A DNA stretch of 64,000 nt, from the NCBI RefSeq assembly GCF_033100095.1, contig NZ_CP136921.1, positions 2,996,001 through 3,060,000 on the forward strand, given 5' to 3'. This DNA comes from Diaphorobacter limosus (lineage in GTDB: Bacteria; Pseudomonadota; Gammaproteobacteria; Burkholderiales; Burkholderiaceae_C). Within the stretch, counting starts at the first letter, position 1; the number at the start of each line of letters is the position of its first letter. The position numbers were made by a program, and so were the translations under genes. The notes below the pieces were generated by a model. The model saw nothing but the letters and a program-made list of their open reading frames with translations, was not told the DNA's origin and searched no databases. Shown here piece by piece: positions 55,338-64,000 of the stretch.

Positions 55338-55405
55338 GCCGCTGGGCCATGCGCTTGTTTTTGGATAGCGCGTTGCGCCGTATCCGCAAGGGTGGGGCCC
55401 GGCTT

Positions 55406-55514
55406 CTCCCTCGCCCCCTTGGGGGAGAGGGTAGGGGTGAGGGGGTTGTTCAGGCGCAGTGGCTGTTGACATACAGCCCTCACCCCCGCCCTCTCCCGCG
55501 CGCGGGAGAGGGAG
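55406..55514. repeat. Bipartite CTCCCTCGCCC palindrome between proA and trkA
   Basis: Left half CTCCCTCGCCCCCTTGGGGG and onward to about 55448; right half from 55474 ending GCGCGCGGGAGAGGGAG. The halves are inverted and each has an inner hairpin. Same element as 52130-52235, here in a 250-base gap where it may also end proA transcription. Confidence 0.88.
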
Positions 55515-55587
55515 TCGAGACGCCGCGCGCTGGCGACAGGTGTGCGCATGGTGGCCCAGTGCGGTGGGTCAAGACAGGTCGGCAAAC

Positions 55588-57081
55588 ATGAAAATCATCA
55601 TCCTCGGCGCCGGCCGCGTGGGTCAGAGTGCGGCGGCCAGTCTGGTGTCGGAGCACAACGACATCACCGTCATCGACACCGACGCGGCGCGCCTGCGCGA
55701 GCTGGAGTCGCGCCTGGACTTGCGCGGTGTGGTGGGCAGCGGCATAGACCCCAAGGTGCTGGCCGAGGCCGGCGCGCGCGATACCGACCTGTTGATTGCC
55801 TGCGCCGCGCAGGACGAGACCAACCTGGTCTGCGCCAAGGTGGCGCAGATGCAGTTCAACGTGCCGCAATGCGTGGCGCGCGTGCGCACCAGTGGCTTCG
55901 AGGACGGCAGCGCGCTGCTCTCGCGCGAGGGTTTCGCGGTAGACCACATTCTGTGCCCCGAAAATTCCTTGGTGAACTACATCGCCAAGCTGGTGGAGTA
56001 CCCCGGCGCACTGCAGGTGCGCGAGTTCGCCGGCGGGCGTGCCTGCCTGGTGTCGGCGCGCGCGCGTGCCGGCGCGCCGGCGGTGGGGCTGGAAATCAGG
56101 CACCTGCGCGAGCAGATGCCCGAGGTGGCGGTGCGCATCGTCGCCATCTACCGGCGCTTTCCCGACGAGCCCGACCGCTTCGTGCCCTGCGACGGCACCA
56201 CGCGCATCGAGCCGGGCGACGAGGTGTTCGCGCTGGCGGGGATGCAGCGCGTGCGCCAGGTGCTGGCCGCTCTGCGCCTGCGTGCGGGCCAGCCGCCGCG
56301 CGTGGTCAAGCGCATCATGATGGCCGGCGGCGGCGTGGTCAGCGAGCGCCTGGCACGTGCCCTGGCGGCCGAGCAGGGGCGCTTTCATATCAAGATCGTC
56401 GAGCCGGGCCAGGAGCGCAGCGTGGCGCTGGCTTCCAGCCTGCCCGAACAGGTGCTGGTGCTGCAGGGCGAGACCTCGGACGAGGAGCTGCTGGCCGAGG
56501 AGGGCATCGAGGAGGTGGACTTCTTCCTGGCCCTGTCGGACGACGACGAGAACAACATCATGTCCTGCCTGCTGGCCAAGCGCATGGGCGCGCGCCGCGT
56601 GCTGGCGCTGATCCACCGCCAGGCCTATGCCGAGCTGATGCACGGCACGCAGATCGACATTGCGCTGTCGCCGGCCCAGGCCATGCTGGGCGAGCTGCTG
56701 GCCTACACGCGCCGTGGCGACGTGCAGGCCGTGCACAGCCTGCGCCGCGGCGTGGCCGAGGCGCTGGAGATCGTGGCGCGCGGCGACAGGAAGAGCTCGC
56801 GCGTGGTCGGCCGGCGCGTGGAAGAGCTGCCGCTGCCGCCCCAGGTGCACATGGGCCTGATCGTGCGCGGCCTGCCCGATGCCGACGCGCCGCCACCGGC
56901 CGATGGCGAGGGTGAGGGCGAGGGCGAGGCACCACCGGCCGCGCCGGCGGAGCCCGAGGTGATCATTCCGCGCAGCCATACGGTCATCGAGAGCAACGAC
57001 CATGTGGTGTTCTTTCTGCCGAACAAGCGCCTGGTGCGCGAGGTGGAAAAGCTGTTCCGCGTGAGCGCCACGTTCTTTTGA
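55588..57081 (+). CDS. trkA: Trk system potassium uptake regulator TrkA
   Basis: TrkA is the cytoplasmic NAD(H)/ATP-binding ring that controls the TrkH channel. The 497-residue protein has two RCK units: KIIILGAGRVGQSAAASLVSEHNDITVID for the first and RIMMAGGGVVSERLARALAAEQ for the second, each followed by a TrkA-C domain. A Pro/Glu-rich insertion (about residues 430-455, PPADGEGEGEGEAPPAAPAE) in the final domain makes it longer than E. coli TrkA (458). trkH follows after ten bases. Confidence 0.94.
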   Translation: MKIIILGAGRVGQSAAASLVSEHNDITVIDTDAARLRELESRLDLRGVVGSGIDPKVLAEAGARDTDLLIACAAQDETNLVCAKVAQMQFNVPQCVARVRTSGFEDGSALLSREGFAVDHILCPENSLVNYIAKLVEYPGALQVREFAGGRACLVSARARAGAPAVGLEIRHLREQMPEVAVRIVAIYRRFPDEPDRFVPCDGTTRIEPGDEVFALAGMQRVRQVLAALRLRAGQPPRVVKRIMMAGGGVVSERLARALAAEQGRFHIKIVEPGQERSVALASSLPEQVLVLQGETSDEELLAEEGIEEVDFFLALSDDDENNIMSCLLAKRMGARRVLALIHRQAYAELMHGTQIDIALSPAQAMLGELLAYTRRGDVQAVHSLRRGVAEALEIVARGDRKSSRVVGRRVEELPLPPQVHMGLIVRGLPDADAPPPADGEGEGEGEAPPAAPAEPEVIIPRSHTVIESNDHVVFFLPNKRLVREVEKLFRVSATFF

Positions 57082-57091
57082 GCCCTCGGCC

Positions 57092-58558
57092 ATGCGTGAC
57101 CTGTTCCCCGTTCTGCGTGTGCTGGGCATGCTGATGTGCATGTTTGCGCTGGCCATGGCGCTGCCCGGCGCCGTGTCGTGGTGGCAGCAGGAGAGCGTGT
57201 GGCGCGTCTACCCGCTGTCCATGGCCGTGACCATGGGCGCGGGCCTGCTGCTCTGGTGGCTGCTGCGCCACCACCGCCAGGAGCTGCAGCCGCGCCATGG
57301 CGTGATCCTGGTGACGCTGGTGTGGGTGCTGCTGCCGCTGGCGGCCAGCCTGCCGCTGTGGCTGGCCATGGCGCAGGTGGCGCGGCCGATCAGCTTCACG
57401 CATGCCTATTTCGAGGCCGTCTCGGGCCTGACCACCACCGGCTCCACGGTGCTGTCGGGGCTGGATGCGCTGCCGCTGTCGGTCAATATCTGGCGCACCT
57501 TTTTGCAGTGGATGGGCGGCATGGGCATCCTGATCCTGGCCGTGGCCGTGCTGCCGCTGCTGGGCGTGGGCGGCAGCCAGCTGTTCAAGGCCGAGGCCGC
57601 CGGCCCCATCAAGGACACCAAGCTGACCCCGCGCATGACCGAGACGGCCAAGGGGCTGTGGGGTGTGTATGCGGGGTTTTCGGTGCTGTGCGCCATCGCC
57701 TTCTGGGCGGCGGGCATGTCACCCATGGATGCGCTGATGCATATGTTCACCACCGTCAGCCTGGGCGGGCTGTCCTCGCACGACAGCAGCTTTGCCTTCT
57801 TTGACTCGCCCCTGCTGGAGGCCGTGGCGGTGTTCTTCATGCTGGTGGCCAGCTGCAACTTTGCGCTGTACTTCGTGGCGCTGCGCAAGGGGCATTGGCA
57901 GTCGTTCTGGCGCGACCCCGAGGTGCGCGCCACGCTGGTGGCGCTGGTCGGCGGCGGCCTGCTGGTGGCGCTGCTGCTCTGGGCCAAGGGGATGTACGGG
58001 CCGTTGACGGCGCTGCGCCACGGCATGTTCCATGTGGTGTCGGTGGCCACCACCACCGGCTATGCCACGGTGGACTACCTGGCCTGGCCGGTGTTCGCGC
58101 CGGTGTTCATGCTGCTCTTGTCGGGCGTGGCCACCAGCGCCGGATCGACCGGCGGCGGCATCAAGATGGTGCGCATGCTGATCCTGGTGCAGCAGGCGCG
58201 GCGCGAGCTCACGCGCCTGGTGCACCCGCGCGCCGTGCAGCCGGTGCTGCTGGGCGGCAGGGTGGTGGACAGCCGCATGATCTTCTCGGTGATGGCCTTC
58301 ATGCTGGTCTACGGCGCCACGGTGATCGTGCTGAGCATGGTGCTGCTGCTGACCGATCTGGATGCGGTGACGGCGTTTTCGGCCGTGCTGGCCAGCGTGC
58401 ACTGCACCGGGCCGGGGCTGGGCATGATTGGGCCCAGCTCCAACTACGCGCAGCTGACCGACTTCCAGGTCTGGGTCTGCACGCTGGGCATGCTGCTCGG
58501 GCGGCTGGAGATTCTGAGCTTCATGGCGCTGCTGTCCCCCGCGTTCTGGCGTCGTTGA
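57092..58558 (+). CDS. trkH: Trk system potassium channel TrkH
   Basis: The potassium-translocating membrane subunit. The 488-residue protein has about ten hydrophobic helices. It has four pore-loop repeats with the glycine filter positions, recognisable as LTTTGSTV, TVSLGGLSS, VATTTGYAT and ASVHCTGPGLG; SAGSTGGGIKMVR is the intramembrane gate loop region. It is paired with trkA in an operon. Together with kup two genes on, the cell has both a proton-motive and a Kup-type potassium uptake route. Confidence 0.94.
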   Translation: MRDLFPVLRVLGMLMCMFALAMALPGAVSWWQQESVWRVYPLSMAVTMGAGLLLWWLLRHHRQELQPRHGVILVTLVWVLLPLAASLPLWLAMAQVARPISFTHAYFEAVSGLTTTGSTVLSGLDALPLSVNIWRTFLQWMGGMGILILAVAVLPLLGVGGSQLFKAEAAGPIKDTKLTPRMTETAKGLWGVYAGFSVLCAIAFWAAGMSPMDALMHMFTTVSLGGLSSHDSSFAFFDSPLLEAVAVFFMLVASCNFALYFVALRKGHWQSFWRDPEVRATLVALVGGGLLVALLLWAKGMYGPLTALRHGMFHVVSVATTTGYATVDYLAWPVFAPVFMLLLSGVATSAGSTGGGIKMVRMLILVQQARRELTRLVHPRAVQPVLLGGRVVDSRMIFSVMAFMLVYGATVIVLSMVLLLTDLDAVTAFSAVLASVHCTGPGLGMIGPSSNYAQLTDFQVWVCTLGMLLGRLEILSFMALLSPAFWRR

Positions 58559-58625
58559 ACTACGTATGCGCCCGCCTGGGGCGCGTCCCTACAATGCTGC
58601 GCTTGACTGCATTACATGGGGTTAT

Positions 58626-59921
58626 ATGGTTCCGCACCTTGTTACCGCACTCACGGGCCCGATCAACGAGCTGGAGCAGCGCATTCTCGACTCCATGCCG
58701 GCCATCGAGCGCTGGTTTCGCCTGGAGTGGATGGAGCACACGCCGCCGTTCTACACCTCGGTGGACATCCGCAACGCCGGCTTCAAGCTGGCGCCGGTGG
58801 ATACCAACCTGTTTCCCGGCGGCTGGAACAATCTGACCAACGAGATGCTGCCGCTGGCGGTGCAGGCGGCCATGGCGGCCATCGAGAAGATCTGCCCCGA
58901 GGCGCGCAACCTGCTCATCATCCCGGAGAACCATTCGCGCAACACCTTCTACCTGGCCAACGTTGCTCAGCTGATGCGCATCTTCAACATGGCGGGGCTG
59001 AACGTGCGCGTGGGCTCGATCAGCGCTGACATCAAGAAGAGCACCACCATCAACCTGCCGCATGGCGAGTCGGTGACGCTGGAGCCGGTGATACGCAACA
59101 AGCGCCGCCTGGGGCTGAAGAACTTCGACCCCTGCACCATCTTGCTGAACAACGACCTGTCGGCCGGTGCGCCGGGCATCCTCGAAGAGCTGTACGAGCA
59201 ATACCTGTTGCCGCCGCTGCACGCGGGCTGGAGCGTGCGCAGAAAGAGTCACCACTTCAAGAGCTACGAGGAGGTGACCAAGCGCTTTGGCAAGATGCTG
59301 GGCATAGACCCCTGGCTCATCAACCCGCTGTTCGGTCATTGCGAGGGCGTGGACTTCAATGAGGGCACCGGCCTGGACGGCCTGCGCGCCACGGTGGATG
59401 CGGTGCTGGCCAAGGTGCGGCGCAAGTACAAGGAATACGGCATCAAGGAAAAGCCCTTCGTCGTGGTGAAGCCCGACAACGGCACCTATGGCATGGGCAT
59501 CATGACGGTGCACGACGCCAAGGAGCTGGACGATCTGAGCCGCAAGACGCGCAACAAGATGGCCGTGATCAAGGACGGCCAGGTGGTGCATGACGTGATC
59601 GTGCAGGAGGGCGTGCTGACGCAGGAGCGCGTGCACGAGGCCGTCGCCGAGCCCGTGGTCTACATGATGGATCGCTATGTGGTCGGGGGCTTTTATCGCA
59701 TCAATTCCGAGCGCGGCGTGGACGAGAACCTGAACGCCCCCGGCGCCAGCTTTGTGCCGCTGGCCTTCGAGCACAGCACCCATCTGCCGCAGCCCGGTGC
59801 GCGCCCGGGTGTCAGCGCGCCGAACCGCTTCTACATGTACGGCGTGATCGCACGCCTGGCCATGCTGGCGGCCAGCTACGAGCTGGAGGCCACCGACCCG
59901 GAGGCCGAGGTCTACGACTGA
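58626..59921 (+). CDS. gshA: Glutamate-cysteine ligase, proteobacterial type
   Basis: First and rate-limiting step of glutathione synthesis, joining glutamate and cysteine with ATP. The 431-residue protein matches the proteobacterial GshA group distinct from the E. coli enzyme: MVPHLVTALTGPINELEQRILD, DTNLFPGGWNNL, IIPENHSRNTFYLANVAQL, KPDNGTYGMGIMTVHD and DRYVVGGFYRINSERG. The ATG at 58626 fits the family start. gshB for the second step lies 3.3 kb on, on the same strand, with kup and benE between. Confidence 0.95.
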   Translation: MVPHLVTALTGPINELEQRILDSMPAIERWFRLEWMEHTPPFYTSVDIRNAGFKLAPVDTNLFPGGWNNLTNEMLPLAVQAAMAAIEKICPEARNLLIIPENHSRNTFYLANVAQLMRIFNMAGLNVRVGSISADIKKSTTINLPHGESVTLEPVIRNKRRLGLKNFDPCTILLNNDLSAGAPGILEELYEQYLLPPLHAGWSVRRKSHHFKSYEEVTKRFGKMLGIDPWLINPLFGHCEGVDFNEGTGLDGLRATVDAVLAKVRRKYKEYGIKEKPFVVVKPDNGTYGMGIMTVHDAKELDDLSRKTRNKMAVIKDGQVVHDVIVQEGVLTQERVHEAVAEPVVYMMDRYVVGGFYRINSERGVDENLNAPGASFVPLAFEHSTHLPQPGARPGVSAPNRFYMYGVIARLAMLAASYELEATDPEAEVYD

Positions 59922-60038
59922 GCCCGGTTCAGCGCCCGTGGCAGCCCTGCCACGGGCTTGGTGCGCGGCGCCTGCGGCGGGCGCACAATCAGCATCCCTT
60001 CCTACCAGGAACCCCGGCCGCGCGCCGGGAGACAGTCC

Positions 60039-61907
60039 GTGCAAAACTCGAAATCCTCGCTCGCGGGTCTGACCGTGGGCGCCATCGGCGTGGTCTTCGG
60101 CGACATCGGCACCAGCGTGCTCTACACCGTCAAGGAGGTGTTCGCCACCGGCCATGTGCAGTTCACCCATGACAACGTGTATGGCGTGCTGTCGCTGATC
60201 TTCTGGACGCTCACCATCATCGTCTCCGTCAAATATGTGGTGCTGGTGCTGCGCGCCGACAACAACGGCGAGGGCGGCCTGGTGGCCATGCTCACGCTGG
60301 CGTCGCGCGCCGTGGCGGATCGGCCCCGGCTGCGCCACTGGATGCTGCTGGTGGGCATTTTTGGCACCTGCCTGTTCTATGGCGACGGTGTCATCACCCC
60401 CGCGATCACGGTGCTGGGCGCCATGGAGGGGCTGGAGGTGATGTCGCCCGAGCTGACCAAGTACGTCATCCCGCTGACGCTGCTGGTGTTGTTTCTGCTG
60501 TTTTTGTTCCAGAAGCAGGGCACGGCCGGCATAGGCAAGTTCTTCGGCCCGGTGATGCTGCTGTGGTTTGCCACCATCGCGGCGCTGGGGCTGCTGCACA
60601 TCGCCCGGCACCCGGAGATTCTGTGGGCCGTCTCGCCGCATTACGCCTGGGTGTTCGCGCTGCACAACCCGGGCATCACCTTCATCATCCTGGGCGCGGT
60701 GGTGCTGTGCGTCACCGGCGGCGAGGCGCTGTACGCCGACATGGGGCATTTTGGCAAGCGCCCGATTCGCCTGGCCTGGTTCTCCATCGCCATGCCGGCG
60801 CTGGTGTTGAACTACTTTGGCCAGGGCGCGCTGCTGCTGGCCGAGCCCGAGGCGGTGAAGAACCCGTTCTTCAACCTGGCGCCCGAATGGGCCACGCTGC
60901 CGCTGGTCTGCCTGGCCACGGCGGCGGCGGTGATCGCCTCGCAGGCGCTGATCTCGGGCGCTTTCAGCGTCACCAAGCAGGTGATACAGCTCGGGTTTCT
61001 GCCGCGCCTGCAGATCCAGCACACCAGCGTGCATGACAAGGGGCAGATCTACATGCCCTTTGTCAACTGGGGGCTGTTCGTGCTGATCGTGCTGGCGGTG
61101 GGCATGTTCCGCAGCTCGGGCAACCTGGCGGCGGCCTACGGCATTGCGGTGACCACCGACATGCTGATCACCACCGTGCTCACCTTCTTCGTCGTGCGCT
61201 ATGCCTGGAAGCTGCCGCTGTTGCTGTGCATAGGGGCGTCGGGCCTGTTCTTCACGGTGGACATCCTGTTCTGGTCGTCGAATCTGCTCAAGCTGATCCA
61301 CGGCGGCTGGTTCCCGCTGGTGATCGCCGGGGCGGTGTTCCTGCTGATGGTGACCTGGCGCGACGGCCGCGCGCTGCTGACCCAGGCGCTGCAGGACCAG
61401 GCGCTGGATCTGAAGGATTTTCTGTCGGCGCTGTTCATTGCCCCGCCCACGCGCGTCGAGGGCGCGGCGGTGTTCCTTACCTCGCGCGACGGCATCGTGC
61501 CCAATGCCCTGCTGCACAACCTCAAGCACAACAAGGTGCTGCACGGGCAAAACCTGTTCGTCACCGTGCAGAACCACGAGGTGCCCTGGATAGGCATGGA
61601 AAAGCGGCTGGAGGCCGAGGCGCTGGGCAATGACTGCTGGCGCGTGATCGTCAATTACGGCTTCAAGAACGACTACGACCTGCCCAAGGCGCTGTCCCTG
61701 CTGCGGGAGCAGGGCGTGGATCTGAACCCGATGACGACCAGCTACTTCCTCTCGCGCGACATCGTCACGCCCACGCTGGGTGTGGGCATGGCGCTGTGGC
61801 GTGAAAAGCTGTTTGCCCAGATGCACCACAGCGCCAGCGCGGCGGCGGAGTTCCTGAATCTGCCCAACAACGCGGTGGTGGAGCTGGGCTCCAAGGTGGA
61901 GATTTGA
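60039..61907 (+). CDS. kup: Kup potassium transporter
   Basis: Low-affinity K+/H+ symporter. The 622-residue protein equals the E. coli Kup length. It begins [28 protein letters not shown], has about twelve transmembrane helices including [27 protein letters not shown], and a long cytoplasmic C terminus. GTG start at 60039 with GGGAGA eight bases upstream. The stop TGA lies within a repeat copy. Confidence 0.95.
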   Translation: MQNSKSSLAGLTVGAIGVVFGDIGTSVLYTVKEVFATGHVQFTHDNVYGVLSLIFWTLTIIVSVKYVVLVLRADNNGEGGLVAMLTLASRAVADRPRLRHWMLLVGIFGTCLFYGDGVITPAITVLGAMEGLEVMSPELTKYVIPLTLLVLFLLFLFQKQGTAGIGKFFGPVMLLWFATIAALGLLHIARHPEILWAVSPHYAWVFALHNPGITFIILGAVVLCVTGGEALYADMGHFGKRPIRLAWFSIAMPALVLNYFGQGALLLAEPEAVKNPFFNLAPEWATLPLVCLATAAAVIASQALISGAFSVTKQVIQLGFLPRLQIQHTSVHDKGQIYMPFVNWGLFVLIVLAVGMFRSSGNLAAAYGIAVTTDMLITTVLTFFVVRYAWKLPLLLCIGASGLFFTVDILFWSSNLLKLIHGGWFPLVIAGAVFLLMVTWRDGRALLTQALQDQALDLKDFLSALFIAPPTRVEGAAVFLTSRDGIVPNALLHNLKHNKVLHGQNLFVTVQNHEVPWIGMEKRLEAEALGNDCWRVIVNYGFKNDYDLPKALSLLREQGVDLNPMTTSYFLSRDIVTPTLGVGMALWREKLFAQMHHSASAAAEFLNLPNNAVVELGSKVEI

Positions 61908-61966
61908 AGTGTTTTTGGCCGTTTGCACATGCTGGTAAAGCGCAAACAGCTATCAAATATATAGTG
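61901..61966 (-). repeat. Dispersed 60-bp repeat, copy 12, at the 3' end of kup
   Basis: On the minus strand CTATATATTTGATAGCTG, TTTGCGCTTTACCAGCATGT, GCAAACGGCCAAAAACACTT. Antisense to kup and supplying its stop codon. Confidence 0.75.
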
Positions 61967-62010
61967 AATGCCGCTGCGCGATACCGGCGGCGCTGCCACA
62001 ATCCGTCGCC

Positions 62011-63195
62011 ATGCAGTTCTTCAAAGACCTGAGCCTGTCGGCAGCCACCGCGGGCTTTGTGGCCGTGCTGGTGGGTTTCACCAGCTCGGTGGCCATCGTG
62101 TTCCAGGCGGCCCAGGCGTTTGGCGCCACGCCGGGGCAGATCACCTCGTGGATGTGGGCCCTGGGCTTAGGCATGGGCCTGTGCTCGCTGGTGCCCTCGC
62201 TCATCCTGCGCCAGCCGGTGATGGTGGCCTGGTCCACGCCGGGCGCTGCGGTGCTGGCCACGGCCGGGCTGGCGGGGGGCTTTTCGATGGGCGAGGCCAT
62301 AGGCGCCTTCATGGTCTGCGCGCTGTTGATCACGCTGGCGGGGGTGACCGGCTGGTTCGAGCGTGTGATGAACCGCATTCCCATGGAAATCGCCTCGGCC
62401 CTGCTGGCGGGCGTGCTGGCGCGCTTTGGCATGCAGGCCTTTGCGGCGCTGCAGACGGCGCTGCCGCTGGTGCTGGTCATGCTGGCCGCCTACCTGCTGG
62501 CGCGTCGCCTGCTGCCGCGCTACGCGGTGGTGCTCACGCTGGCCGTGGGCATCGCCTGGGCCGCGGTCGATGGGCAGATGCGCTGGTCCGAGGTGCATTT
62601 CGCGCTGGCCGTTCCCGTCTTTACCGCGCCCAGCTTCAGCCTGCAGGCGCTGATGAGCCTGGCCCTGCCGCTGTTCATCGTCACCATGGCATCGCAAAAC
62701 CTGCCCGGCGTGGCCGTGATGCGCGCCACGGGCTACCAGCTGCCGGTCTCGCGGCTGATCAGCATGACGGGCCTTGCCACGCTGCTGCTGGCGCCCTTTG
62801 GCGCGTTTGCGCTGAACTTCAGCGCCATCACCGCCGCCATCTGCATGGGGCCCGAGGCGCACCCGGATCCGGCACGGCGCTACACCGCCGCGGCCTCCTG
62901 CGGGCTGCTGTACATCGCCGTCGGCATCTTCGGCGCAGTGGTCACGGGGCTGCTGACAGCCTTCCCTGCGGAGCTGGTGGTGGCCATTGCCGGGCTGGCG
63001 CTGCTGGGCGCCATCGGCGGTGGCCTGGCATCGGCGCTGGCCGATGAGGGCCACCGCGAGGCCGCCCTCATCACCTTCCTGGTCACCCTCAGCGGCGTGA
63101 GCCTAGCCGGCATAGGCTCGGCATTCTGGGGCGTGGTCGCCGGCAGCGCGGCGCTGTTTGTGCAACAGTATGGGCGCCGCGGCGCGCACCATTGA
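62011..63195 (+). CDS. benE: BenE-family benzoate/H+ symporter
   Basis: A 394-residue membrane protein with about twelve hydrophobic helices. It has the BenE signature: FKDLSLSAATAGFVAVLVGFTSSVAIVFQAAQAFGA, SWMWALGLGMG, VMVAWSTPGAAVLA, and MASQNLPGVAVMRATGYQ. It may take up benzoate or related aromatic acids. No benzoate catabolic gene is near, so the substrate is uncertain. It lies between kup and gshB on the same strand. Confidence 0.88.
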   Translation: MQFFKDLSLSAATAGFVAVLVGFTSSVAIVFQAAQAFGATPGQITSWMWALGLGMGLCSLVPSLILRQPVMVAWSTPGAAVLATAGLAGGFSMGEAIGAFMVCALLITLAGVTGWFERVMNRIPMEIASALLAGVLARFGMQAFAALQTALPLVLVMLAAYLLARRLLPRYAVVLTLAVGIAWAAVDGQMRWSEVHFALAVPVFTAPSFSLQALMSLALPLFIVTMASQNLPGVAVMRATGYQLPVSRLISMTGLATLLLAPFGAFALNFSAITAAICMGPEAHPDPARRYTAAASCGLLYIAVGIFGAVVTGLLTAFPAELVVAIAGLALLGAIGGGLASALADEGHREAALITFLVTLSGVSLAGIGSAFWGVVAGSAALFVQQYGRRGAHH

Positions 63196-63222
63196 CGCCG
63201 GCCGCTGAAGCCACAGCCTGCC

Positions 63223-64000
63223 ATGAACCTCCTCTTCATCGCCGACCCCGTCGAGCATTTCAAGATCTACAAGGACACCACCTTCGCCATGATGCGTGAG
63301 GCCCAGCGGCGCGGCCATGCGCTGGCCGTGAGCGAGCCGCGCCACATGCACTGGCAGCGCGGCGGCAGGGTGGTGGCGCGCGTGCGCGACATCACGCTCA
63401 CCGGCCATGCGCAGGACTGGTTCATTGCCGGCGAGCCACGCGAAGTGGCGCTGGCCGAGTACGACGCCGTGCTCATGCGCAAGGATCCGCCCTTCGACAG
63501 CGAGTATTTCTACGCCACCCACCTGCTGGAGCAGGCCGAGCGCGAGGGCGCCCGCGTGTTCAATAAGCCCCGGGCGCTGCGCGACCACCCGGAGAAGCTG
63601 GCCATTCTGGAGTTCCCGCAATTCATCGGCCCCACGCTGGTGACGCGCGACGCGCAGGACATTCGGCGCTTTCACGCCGAGCATGGAGACATCATCCTCA
63701 AGCCCCTGGACGGGATGGGCGGCATGGGCATCTTCCGCGTCGGGCCCGATGGCATGAACCTGGGCAGCATCATCGAGACCCTGAACCGGGACGGCAGCCA
63801 GAGCGTCATGGTGCAAAAGTTTCTGCCCGAGATCACCGAAGGGGACAAGCGTGTGCTCGTCATCGGCGGAAAGCCCGTGCCGTACTGCCTGGCACGTATT
63901 CCGCAGGGCACCGAGGTGCGCGGCAACCTGGCCGCAGGTGGGCTGGGCGTGGCGCGCGCGCTCTCGGTACGCGATCGCGAGATCGGCGAGGCCCTGGGCC
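63223..64000 (+). CDS. gshB: Glutathione synthetase (partial, cut by the window edge)
   Basis: Second step of glutathione synthesis. The 259 residues present start MNLLFIADPVEHFKIYKDTTFAMM. They show MRKDPPFDSEYFYATHLLEQA, NKPRALRDHPEKLAILEF, the ATP-grasp LKPLDGMGGMGIFRV and the RVLVIGGKPVPYCLARIPQ strand, all typical of bacterial GshB. About the last 55 residues are beyond the window. Confidence 0.95.
   Translation, partial: MNLLFIADPVEHFKIYKDTTFAMMREAQRRGHALAVSEPRHMHWQRGGRVVARVRDITLTGHAQDWFIAGEPREVALAEYDAVLMRKDPPFDSEYFYATHLLEQAEREGARVFNKPRALRDHPEKLAILEFPQFIGPTLVTRDAQDIRRFHAEHGDIILKPLDGMGGMGIFRVGPDGMNLGSIIETLNRDGSQSVMVQKFLPEITEGDKRVLVIGGKPVPYCLARIPQGTEVRGNLAAGGLGVARALSVRDREIGEALG

Noticed and set aside
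58560..61928. A 1122-codon open frame antisense to gshA and kup, and similar long antisense frames over metE, napA, leuS, dapB-exbBD and pyk
   Set aside because: They arise from the GC-rich third-position bias of real genes on the other strand. The translations are rich in His/Gln/Arg/Leu, match no family pattern, and lack ribosome sites.

Overview
The window reads as chromosomal DNA of a Burkholderiales bacterium, most likely family Comamonadaceae (Acidovorax, Alicycliphilus or Comamonas-like). This rests on the very high GC coding bias, the proteobacterial-type glutamate-cysteine ligase, the hpf-ptsN-hprK, fur/bamE-dapB and leuS-lptE-holA gene orders, and a nap operon of the D-A-G-H-B type. 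I saw no rRNA, tRNA, CRISPR array, transposase or prophage gene. About fifty protein genes cover nearly the whole window. The last, gshB, runs off the right edge.

Layout. 0-9 kb: metE, pyk, fba, an orphan lipoprotein and the proton-translocating transhydrogenase pntAB. 9-16 kb: a fadD-like acyl-CoA ligase converging on periplasmic nitrate reductase napDAGHB, which has no napC beside it. 16-24.7 kb: mtnN, a BTAD/PAS-like regulator, a PQ-loop membrane protein, corA, then a tight udg-like/rimI/tsaB operon read leftward and dacB read rightward. 24.7-28.1 kb: an exported alpha/beta-hydrolase and an OmpW-type porin behind a palindromic operator, facing an SGNH-fold lipoprotein that lacks the usual catalytic residues. 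28.1-44.9 kb: housekeeping genes (Sua5, purK-purE, cnoX, purC, hpf-ptsN-hprK, fur, bamE, dapB, exbBD, an MscS channel, leuS, lptE, holA). 45.1-49.9 kb: an accessory cassette of a hemopexin-repeat metzincin, a small unknown protein, an astacin-like protease with a 12-residue tandem-repeat tail, an MvdD/RimK-type ATP-grasp ligase and a YbaY-like protein. 50.2-54 kb: an MmeI-like fused restriction-modification enzyme flanked by two small proteins. 54-64 kb: proA, trkA-trkH, gshA, kup, benE and gshB.

Two features stand out. First, a dispersed repeat of about 60 bp with a CGCTT-N7-AAGCG core occurs at least twelve times between 16.8 and 62 kb. Half the copies lie inside genes (mtnN, Sua5, purK, cnoX, leuS, proA, the MmeI-like gene) without breaking the frame. 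Others supply stop codons (mtnN, exbD, kup, the 97-aa gene) or the likely ribosome binding site and TTG start of holA. This resembles the Rickettsia palindromic elements that insert into proteins. Longer GC-rich palindromes also occur, and two of them sit in frame inside the MmeI-like gene. Second, the 45-50 kb cassette places a graspetide-type ATP-grasp ligase directly after a protease whose tail is a Lys/Glu/Asp/Thr-rich tandem repeat. That is the layout expected if the tail were the substrate of a macrocyclase, although no such system is known to me in this form.

Limits: all family assignments come from reading translated sequence and recalled motifs. No alignment or database search was possible.
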